Shown in pieces: positions 56,064-64,000 of a DNA stretch of 64,000 bases. Positions within the stretch are counted from its first letter, which is position 1. The number at the start of each line of letters is the position of its first letter. Under the pieces are notes generated by a model. The model ran no database searches, was not told the DNA's origin, and was given only the letters and a program-made list of their open reading frames with translations. A program made the position numbers and the translations under genes. Origin of the DNA: Plazaster borealis (Eukaryota; Echinodermata; Asteroidea; Forcipulatida; Labidiasteridae); contig CM037460.1 of NCBI GenBank assembly GCA_021014325.1, positions 18,023,486 to 18,087,485 on the forward strand, written 5' to 3'.

Positions 56064-56285
56064 ATTGGTGGCTACAGTTACGGCTGTGGCTGGATTGCCG
56101 CATCATCATGCCTTGAAAGATAAGACATCCTCAGCAAAACCCTTAGCAACAGCTGTAGCCGTAGCCGCCTGAAGCCTTGTCCAAATCAAGCGTCTGTGGC
56201 TAGGGCTTTGGGTGCAATAGCCACATTGAAGATTGTGCTTTTTCATTGTCTTCAGTCGTAGCCACTGCCATCAGATATGGCCTAT
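56064..56285. mobile_element. MITE family I copies (one complete, one partial)
   Basis: cgaattggtggctacagtta then cggctgtggc; acagctgtagccgtagccgc; then a second stretch ctgtggctagggctttgggt to cgtagccactgccatcagat then atggcc. Confidence 0.65.
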
Positions 56286-56289
56286 GTAG

Positions 56290-56600
56290 AAGGGTCCAAT
56301 TTCAAAGATTAAAAGATTGCTTAGCGCAGAAAAACTCGCTAAGCAGAAGCTGGCCGCAAAGCTGAAATGCCATGGACTAGTCACTGGTCCCATGCTAGCT
56401 ATAACAAGAGCCCAATTTCAAAGAGCTACTTAGGCACATAAACTAGCTAAGCACAAAACAATTGTGCTTACCAGACATAGGTTACCAACCGAAAATGTCC
56501 TGTCACATGCACCATTTGCGACTGGTTTCCTGCTAACTTTTGCTCAGCGGAAACATGTTGAGCACTATTTTCTGCATAAGAGCTTTGTGACATTGAGATA
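56290..56600. mobile_element. MITE family A/H relative plus a family A copy
   Basis: gggtccaatttcaaagatta with gcttagcgcagaaaaactcg (56291-56400), then gcccaatttcaaagagctac (56410) to gagctttgtgacattgag (56598), core taggttaccaaccgaaaatg. Confidence 0.65.
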
Positions 56601-57167
56601 AAACCGTGGGGAAGTTCAACTGAGAGGGTTTCAAATTCGATTCTTCTAAGAATCAATGGTTTGAGCTTGGACTTTTTGTTGTTCTTGTTTTCCTTTGCTT
56701 TATCTACTTCCATGCGGATTTTCAAAAACTCTAAAGAGGTTTGAGGTAGCACCATGGTTATTTCTTAAAACTGCTACTTTGTGTTTACCTTATAAACTTC
56801 TGTAATGTGGGTAACGTTTATTTCTTCATATGCTACAACAGTATCTAGACATCAAAAAATATCCGTTTAATTTATCGCCGATGACTAGTCATCATCAATG
56901 TTTTAAAGGGTGCTACCTCTTGAGTTTATATTTTGTTACCATTCAGAGTTTCAAACACTACAACAAAATCAAGACACGGTCGAACGCGTCAGGGGCTCCA
57001 TACATCTACGACTACCCCCAAACAATACCACCCCATCACTGCACAATATAGCTTGCATTACTTATACAGTACAATAAAAGGCACAAACACCAAGCACCCA
57101 TTCTCGCAACAATTTTGTCCCCTTAACCTGAACACAGACCCTAGGAAGCTACTTTTGCACTCAATCA

Positions 57168-57312
57168 CAGTGTTAGGCCCGTCTTACCACACTGTTAGGC
57201 TTGTCTCAAGCAGTGTTAGGCCTGTCTCAATCACAGTGTTAGGCCCGTCTTACCACACTGTTAGGCTTGTCTCAAGCACAGTGTTAGTCCTGTCTCAATC
57301 ACAGTGTTAGGC
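57168..57312. repeat. Tandem repeat of gtgttaggcccgtctyaccac words
   Basis: A unit of about 66 bp (cagtgttaggcccgtcttac then cacactgttaggcttgtctc and aagcagtgttaggcctgtct) occurs twice and is itself made of three related 20-25-bp words. Confidence 0.85.
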
Positions 57313-57415
57313 CGTGTCCAAATAGGCAGCTGTGGCTGTGCCATTGCTATGCTTCAATGCTTGATGGCGTGTTATACAGCCGCAGCCATGGTCGTAATCG
57401 CCATTTTGGACACGG
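57311..57415. mobile_element. MITE family I copy
   Basis: ggccgtgtccaaataggcag then ctgtggctgtgcc at the left; gcagccatggtcgtaatcgc then cattttggacacggc at the right. Confidence 0.7.
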
Positions 57416-57610
57416 CTCGGCTACCCTTGGTACCCTTGCCCTTTCAAAAACAAAGCATCAGGCCTGCTCTTGAATACACTCTTTTGAACTCTGATGATTT
57501 GCTTTCTTATTTATTTACAAAGTTATGCATTTATTTTGGATGTGCTTTTTCCCCCCTATTTGTTCGTTCAATTTACAGCAAATTTTGACACAATGTTTTC
57601 TAAATTCTGT

Positions 57611-57786
57611 GCCCAGATTCATAGAGCTGCTTAAGCACAACAAAATTTCACTTACAAGAGTAACGTTACCAGCCAAACTACCACTCCACATGTGCCATCT
57701 GTGACTGGTAATCCTGCTCAGTCTTGCTTAGCAGAAAACTGTTGAGCAATATCTGCTGCTTAAGGAGAGCTATGAAATTGGTCCCT
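57611..57786. mobile_element. MITE family A copy
   Basis: gcccagattcatagagctgc...aggagagctatgaaattggt then ccctggg. Confidence 0.8.
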
Positions 57787-58409
57787 GGGTTAAAAAAACT
57801 CTTGATCCAGTTGCCTGCCGGAACTTTGTTGTAGCAAACAACACCTATGCTGGTCACAACACATATTAAGACCGAGCATCCACAGTTTTCCCAAAAAATA
57901 TTTTACTCGCTGGAAGTTTGTGGATCATTTTAGCAATGTAGTGTAAAACTATCTGTGTAAAATAAAGAGTATTTCATGTAACATCAACTGCATGTGGTTG
58001 TTGTTTTGTCTGCTTAAAAAACAAAACAAAAAAAAATGACTAGACTCCACAAAAAAACATACCCTTGATATCATCCTTAACATTAGGACTGCCAACGTAA
58101 CGACAAGATAACACTTGGGCAAAAACTGTCCTAACGACAACAATGGGGGCTGCAGGGGGGAGGGGGGGGTATATTTACTATACAAACTATCAAAATATGA
58201 TACATCATTAAAACAACCGTGTGCTTGGCACAAAGAAGACTGCGTCTTAACTTAGATAGAGCCGTGGAAGGACAGTGTAACAACCTGTTGAGCCAAATTT
58301 CTATTAAGCTGTTCAGCTGAGGATATTACTTGGGAAATTCATCAGCTAAAGCAAAAATTACCAGGGCACCAGCCATGAGCAATTTGTTTTATGTGGCAAT
58401 TTGGCCGGT

Positions 58410-58562
58410 AACCCAATGGGGGGAATTTTGGGATGCCAGGTGGCAGCAGACTTACCAGGTGAATCCATCGTTCCCGGTAATGTGCGCATGCTCAGAACTA
58501 CGTAAACAATGGAAATTTACCTGTAAGTCTGCTGCCACCTAGCATTCCAAAGTCTCCCATTC
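58410..58562. mobile_element. MITE with inverted ggcagcagacttacc arms
   Basis: ggaattttgggatgccaggt then ggcagcagacttaccaggt at the left; acctgtaagtctgctgccac then ctagcattccaaagtctccc at the right, 30-40 bp arms around cggtaatgtgcgcatgctca. Confidence 0.85.
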
Positions 58563-58581
58563 TGCTAAGCACATTTATACG

Positions 58582-58839
58582 TTGGACTTGTCCGGCTTCA
58601 GTGAAACTGTGCTATGGGAAACGAAGAACCAATTCACAGAGCGGATGACACTGAGTGACTTTAGTGACCCTGGGATCACAGCTCTCTCTCTGCAAAGGTC
58701 AAAACTTATCAAGAGACACCTAGAGAGGGAGTTCCGTCAACTTGGACCCCGATACCACAACACATTCACTTCCCTATGTGGTCTTTCACGACATTCCCAT
58801 TGTACAATGGCACTGAAGCTGGCCGAGTCTAACTGCTAA
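58582..58839 (+). other. 85-codon open frame, not recognised
   Basis: The frame starts in or just after the MITE end and reads ...SDFSDPGITALSLQRSKLIK then RHLEREFRQLGPRYHNTFTS, to a TAA/TGC end near 58841. Composition is more protein-like (balanced charge, no repeats) than other frames here. No promoter, splice partner or family could be named, so a chance frame or a fragment of an old element is as likely as an exon. Confidence 0.2.
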
Positions 58840-59762
58840 TACCTGCTACCTCAAAACTCTCTCCCTACATAGCTCTAGACTTGGCATATAAATACTGCCC
58901 TCTATAGTCCACACAGAGGTAGACTTTCTCCACAAATTTTGTAAAGTATTGTTTCCATTTTGTTCTCCATAACAACTATAGTACTGATTCAATGTCTAAA
59001 GCAGGGCCTGGCTATTTTGTTTTAATTCCCCCAATCTGTAAATCGGCCTGCGTATGTGAATGGAACTATTAAACATAAACTTGTTGCACCATAAAAGGGT
59101 ATATAGTCGTAAAACAAACAGTTACTAAACATATTTACAAAGAACATCTAGTACTTTTAACATGATAGAAAATTACGCCAGCATCAAAACTCTCCTTCGT
59201 TCATGCATCAGTCCATTTTCAATTGTTTTTTTGCATCTTGAAAATTTCATCTTTCACAGAGTTTGCGTTTCTTTTAGTACGGCGCCGTACACACGAAATT
59301 CTTTTGAGTTTTAATCTGCATCAATCTTGCTTTGTACAATGATATCATCGAGAACTCCTGATTAGGGAGTAAACGCTACAACCAGGCTTGAAAAACAAAA
59401 TGAAAATTTGGGTCGATCAGAAATTTTGGAACATTCAAAGCATCAGCCACAGCCTGGGCTTCTTAGTTTCGCTGAAACAAGAATTTTACAGATTCTTCAT
59501 CGACACACATTGTTAAAAGGGGGGAAGATTTTATCACCCCTGCAAACACTGTTTTAAAAAATGCATCTTAATAATGGCCGAAGGCAAAATATGTTCTCAT
59601 CAGTCATCAAACGCAACTTTTTTAGATTTTTTTAAATTTTAGTTGGTTGTAAACTGTTCAAGTGATAATCCTAATCTATAAAAGCAGTACTTCTTAAACG
59701 TTGCAAGTATAAAAACAAAAAACCACCACACAACACCAGAATTATTTCATCTGAGCAGGCGT

Positions 59763-62700
59763 CTAGTCGTCTTCGCCACCGCCGTACATGTCGGCCAGTT
59801 TCTTGAACGGTGGTCCCCAGTCGTTGAGATAGTCGTAGTTCTGGTCGCCGTCCGAACTACTGCTGTTCAAGGAGCTGAGGGAGCCCGCTGAGGAGCCCTC
59901 GCCCTCGTAGTCAAAATCCCTCATGGTGTCGTTGGAATCGGGATCGTCGTCCGCACCCTTGAGACGATCGTTGATGAAGTCACCAACGTTGGGATCATCA
60001 CCTGGAAAAATACGCAGATTTTTAAAGGTAGGGTTATATATTGGTTTTTGTTAATGTAATAGACCTTATGCACATGATGTCATAACAGTAGGGCGCCCTC
60101 GTCTAGAGGTCAAAAGGAGGTTGTTCATTGGCCAATCCTGTGCGCCGCGCGTACAAATCTGTGCGTTTCGATTGTTTCGTCATCGTTTAACCTCTAAGAT
60201 GGCGGCTGGATGACGTCAATGCATAAGGTCTATTGCTGATTTAAAGGCTTTTTGTCAATGTAATTGCTGATTTAAAGGCAGCATTATTCAAATTCAAATT
60301 CAAATTCGAAATATTTATCGTCACGATAAAAGGCATGAAATTTGTCTTCCCTGTGTATAGGCTAAGTAGAGTAAATACAAAGGCATAAAAAAGCAATAGA
60401 CAACAAGAATTAAAATTTATAAAATTACAGAATATAAAAAGGGTCTGGAGGGTTTTTGAGGTTTTCCGAGGTTATCCAGGGTTCAACTTCGAGTTACCGT
60501 TTGTTTTCATTCTTCATTTTTCCCATTTAAAGAAGTTTTCACAGGTTGGAATATTTGAAGGCAAAAGGGATCTTTATAAAAAATCCCTGAACAAAATAAA
60601 TAAAAAATCCTCACAAAACATAGACCTGAAGCATCAAAGACTCAGGAAAATGAAATGAAATTAGGCACCAACCAGACCAAACTTACCAGGAGCTCTAGGC
60701 GCTCTGTTCTGCAGGGGAGCCTCCATCGTCGCCGGCTTGATGTAGTCGTCCATCGGGATCGGGTCGATGGGTTTCCTGAGCGTGCTCACGTCGTACGCAT
60801 CTTGGTCCTCCTCGCCACCTCCCTCCTCGTCATAGTTGATGAAATTCTCCCGGATGTCGTCGTCGGGGTCGATGGCGAGGGCCAGCGCCTGCTTCTGATC
60901 GTGGCTACGCTTGTACAAGACGAACGCAAGCAGCAGTACTAAGGGTGGAAACAAACGTGGCTCCATGAAAATCTTACCGACACATAAATAATTGAGAGGT
61001 TTCGCAAGGCTACGGGTACATATACGTATACGGATACGTCAACACTTTGTGTGTTCACGTGACGCAAAACCGCACAATGCAACAAGTCCAACAGTCTAGT
61101 GTACTCAAAGTAAACAGTTTTCAGATTTACTAATAATGCCTACTTTAACTACTTTCAAGTCCATAACCCATCCAAAGACATACACTTTGTCGTGTTACAG
61201 GTACGACCATAGATTGGTTTTTATAATAATAATAATAATAGCGAACATTCATAACGCGCCATGTATGTCAGACTTGACACTCCTGGCGCGAGACTACAAA
61301 ATTTTTCCTGCAAGGTATATGTGGAGCTACGTTTGAAGTATGAGGCCTAGTCATTTATAGCACCATGCAATGGTTTACAAGGTGCTGTGGCGCAAATATG
61401 CTGCCGATCAGACCAGGAACACCGGGGTGAACCCCTTCTCTTTACGATAGGTGCACTGGGTTCTTTTACGTGCATTACACAACACACCATTGGTCACCAT
61501 AATGCTGATTCATAGACAAAACTATAAAAAAAGATTCAATAAAAGTCACATGTGAAAGTTTCAGCTGAATACAGTGTCTACTTGCTGAGAAAACAGCAAG
61601 AAACTGGCACTGTGTTTTCAAAAGGACGTCAAATCCATCCACGTTTAGCAAGGTGACAGCGGGTACCAACCACATCGCTGGCTGCAGCATACTCCAACCC
61701 TCAGATATCTGGGAAACGATTCATGCATAAATCATTTCTCAGATTCAAAAGTTTTGGGGCGAAAAAAATTATCCAAACCAAATTGGTTCGACGGAAATCC
61801 TTTCTCAAAATAGTTTATACTATCAACAGCTGCTGTGCTTCTCACCAAGTAAGTTTTTATAGTCATTCAATTTTGGAGTATTAACCGATCTATCTCCCTA
61901 CCTTTAAAATACCTCTAGTCTAGTAAAAAAAACATTGATTAGATACAAGACCTGTAAGCCGGTACAGAGTAAGGAATAAGGGCATGGAAAGACCATAAAC
62001 ATGATGTGAAAATGGCCAGCAAAATTAACACTTTCAAAAGTCTGTACTGGGGAGAGTGGGGAGGGGGTCCGCCTAGTCTGGTTAAATTGCAAGGGGCCTT
62101 TTTTATCCTGGGCGTTTTGGTGTCTACTTTATCTTTTTAACCCTTTTTTTACTCTTTTGATATTTTTGTTATGGATAGATAGTTATTTTTTAATGTTTGG
62201 TGTCCTTTTTGTGTATACTGTTATTTATTTTTGTTTTATTGTACTCTGTATGTATTTTTTTTACGTGTGACCCCCAGGGCCCCCAGGGAGAACAGTTCCT
62301 TGATAACTGATGGAGATACCCTGGGCCCAATTTCATAGAGCTGCTAAGCAGAAAACATTGCTTTACATTTTTCTGCTAAGCACAACTAAGCAGGATACCA
62401 GTTACATTTTGTATATGTAAAATGGTATTTTAGCTGGTAACCGTATTTTGGAAAGCATAATTTTGTTGTACTTAGCGACTTTTTATGCTTAAGCAGCTCT
62501 ATGAAATTGGGCCCGGTTAAATAAGACGAAACAAATAGATAAAATAAAGTCCTGTTCAATTGTTCCCGAATGTCAAAGTACCCATCGGTCTTAGTTTACA
62601 CAACTACTTACTGATGATGATGATGAGGCAGAGGATCATGGCGAGAATGGCCCCGAGGTCCAGACCGAGCGGGACAAAGACGGGCTTCTTCTCTGTGTCG

Positions 62701-62853
62701 CATATCGTCCCGGTGTAGCCGACCAAGCAGTCGCACCTGAACCCATTGACCAGGTCGACGCACTTGCCGCCGTTCTGGCATGGGTTGCTGAGGCACTCGT
62801 CGATGATGATGCATACGCCATTTGCCTCGTCCTCCATGGAGCCGTCCGGGCAT
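59763..62853 (-). CDS. Classic cadherin, C-terminal three exons (EGF, transmembrane, catenin-binding tail)
   Basis: Exons 62612-62853, 60687-60938 and 59763-60001 join in phase (a split ATA codon falls inside the membrane segment) and end at TAG 59763-59765. Residues in order: an EGF-like module [20 protein letters not shown] then [15 protein letters not shown], a short stalk, the membrane helix [20 protein letters not shown], the basic YKRSHDQK, the p120-catenin site with [15 protein letters not shown], and the beta-catenin site FDYEGEGS...[18 protein letters not shown] then [14 protein letters not shown]. The last block is almost that of vertebrate E- and N-cadherin. The family joins cells at adherens junctions. 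An EGF (usually with laminin-G) module next to the membrane is the non-chordate classic-cadherin form. Upstream cadherin repeats lie beyond the right edge. Orthology to sea urchin G-cadherin is likely but not shown here. Confidence 0.95.
60055..60237. mobile_element. MITE family G copy in the last cadherin intron
   Basis: aatagaccttatgcacatga then tgtcataac at the left; tgacgtcaatgcataaggtc then tatt at the right. Contains ctaagatggcggctgg, a YY1-like word. Confidence 0.8.
60285..60380. repeat. Non-LTR-like tail with (attcaa)n
   Basis: attcaaattcaaattcaaat then tcgaaatatttatcgtcac and gcatgaaatttgtcttccct, a common 3'-tail pattern of short retroposons. Confidence 0.45.
61490..61912. mobile_element. 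Inverse copy of the tttaaaggtagggtcat family
   Basis: gtgaaagtttcagctgaata, tagcaaggtgacagcgggta, aaacgattcatgcataaatc and the end tctatctccctacctttaaa. Inverse orientation to 29940-30432. Confidence 0.7.
62323..62514. mobile_element. MITE family A copy, full length
   Basis: gggcccaatttcatagagct...gcagctctatgaaattgggc. It ends about 100 bp before the EGF/TM exon of the cadherin. Confidence 0.88.
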
Positions 62854-62886
62854 CTTCAAGAGAAGAAAAAATCAAAATCAGTAGTT

Positions 62887-63259
62887 AAAGGCACTGTACA
62901 CGTTTGGTAATTACTCAAAATATATATTAACATCAAAACTGACTTGGTAACGAGCAACAGAGAGCTGTTATAGTATAAAACATTGTGAGAAACGACTCCC
63001 TCTGAAGTAACCTAGTTTTTGAGAAAGAGGTAATTTCTCACTAAAATAATAAAAACTTCTTGCAAGAAGTTTTTATTCCTATCTGAAAGCACACAAATTT
63101 GTACAACAAGGGTGTTTTTTCTTTCATCATTTTCTTGCAACTTCGATTACAGATTGAGCCCAAATTTTCACAGGCTTGTTATTTTATGCATATGTTGGGA
63201 TACACCAAGTGAGAACACTGGTCTTTGACAATTACCAAATGTGTTCAGAGCCGTTAAAG
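62887..63259. mobile_element. Family C element, inverse copy
   Basis: ttaaaggcactgtacacgtt...ccaaatgtgttcagagccgt; inner hairpin aaaacttcttgcaagaagtt (63050-63075). It starts 33 bp upstream of the cadherin EGF exon. Confidence 0.85.
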
Positions 63260-63640
63260 GTGGAGGGGATAAGAGGTTGGGCTGACTGGTTTCTTTCCCT
63301 GCCTTATACCTTTCTGGACCCCGGTTCGAATCCCACCACAGACCGGAGCCTTGCATGTGGATTGGGTTTTCAGTCCCTACCTGGGCCCAATTTTATAAAG
63401 CCTTGTAAGCACAAAAACCTGCTAAGCACAGGAAAATCTTGCTTAGCAAAAAACAGGTTACCAGCCAACATTCCATAAAGTTGACATTGTTGCGACTGGT
63501 GCCCCACTCAATTTTTGCTTAGCATAGAAATTTGTTAAGCAGTATTTTCTGCTGAACAGCTTTATGAAATTTGGCCCTGATTGCTAGGGTTTTCCCCCAC
63601 TGGAGTTTTCCTCCCACATCTAAAACCCAGCATATATTCT
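63260..63640 (+). mobile_element. tRNA-like SINE split by family A
   Basis: ggaccccggttcgaatccca (B box), cttgcatgtggattgggttt then tcagtccctacctgggc; the tail continues after the insertion with gattgctagggttttccccc and ggagttttcctcccacatct. The break 63383-63579 is a family A MITE. Confidence 0.75.
63383..63579. mobile_element. MITE family A copy inside a SINE
   Basis: gggcccaattttataaagcc...aacagctttatgaaatttgg then ccctg. Confidence 0.8.
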
Positions 63641-64000
63641 CGTTTCTTATTCATACTCTTATTGGAGCTAATTGTGATGTTGGATGAGGGACAAAGTGTC
63701 CATAATCAGGAAGTTTTTTTAAAAATTTGTTCATCAAAACATGGAAAGATTGGTTTGTTTTCAGGGAACTTTCTGCAGAATCAGGGAGAGCTGTTGCTAA
63801 GGGGTCTTGTCAAAATTAATCCAGGACAGGTAGTCGGATAACAATTCTCCGATGTCAAATTTGTGTTGGATTTCCGTCGGACTGTATTTCTATGAGAGAC
63901 ATGGGTTCACTCGCTGAAAAGCGCACAGTTCTCCGATGCACTAAAGACATGCCCTACGCCAATGCAACCCGCTGAGCACTCTGCGGTTTGACTGGCTGAT

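Noticed and set aside
56468..56755. 95-codon frame on the - strand with Lys-rich start
   Set aside because: Its second half is a family A MITE and the first half has no family match.
1..64000. CRISPR array, operon or bacterial defence system
   Set aside because: The window is eukaryotic; tandem arrays have no spacer-repeat pattern and genes carry introns.
1..64000. Autonomous transposon or endogenous virus
   Set aside because: No reverse transcriptase, integrase, transposase or capsid motif was seen in any long frame.

Overview
This is nuclear DNA of an animal, very probably an echinoderm and most likely a sea star. The evidence is: GT-AG spliced genes with single-digit kb introns; a classic cadherin with an EGF module directly before its membrane segment (the non-chordate layout); high AT content; and a dense cover of short inverted-repeat elements and tRNA-derived SINEs. 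The species call is inference.

Five protein-coding genes could be assembled from exons with consistent splice phases. (1) The last two coding exons of TRAPPC2L lie on the + strand at 99-1188 and enter from the left edge. (2) PABPN1, nuclear poly(A)-binding protein, is complete on the - strand in six coding exons from 14506 to 5809, including a 37-bp last exon. (3) The C-terminal part of an unrecognised single-pass membrane protein with a proline-rich PPxY tail lies on the - strand in four exons from 26757 to 22675; its N-terminus was not found. (4) PSMD7/Rpn8 of the 19S proteasome is complete on the - strand in six coding exons from 52886 to 44579. (5) The C-terminal end of a classic cadherin (EGF, transmembrane, catenin-binding tail) lies on the - strand in three exons from 62853 to 59763 and continues past the right edge.

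The genes do not form an operon. Their order matters for another reason: TRAPPC2L and PABPN1 are tail to tail here, as TRAPPC2L and PABPN1L are on human 16q24.3. PSMD7 and many cadherins are also on human 16q, so the window looks like a preserved piece of an ancestral linkage group.

Most of the remaining sequence is repeats: at least a dozen non-autonomous DNA-transposon (MITE-like) families, several nested in each other with readable insertion order; a tRNA-derived SINE that appears as dimers flanked by 12-bp target-site duplications; minisatellites with units of 16, 20, 49 and about 110-120 bp; an exact 135-bp tandem duplication; and a long near-perfect palindrome at 38.6 kb. No autonomous transposase or reverse transcriptase gene, no functional tRNA or rRNA gene and no CRISPR array was recognised. 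Stretches between listed elements are AT-rich and show nothing I can name.
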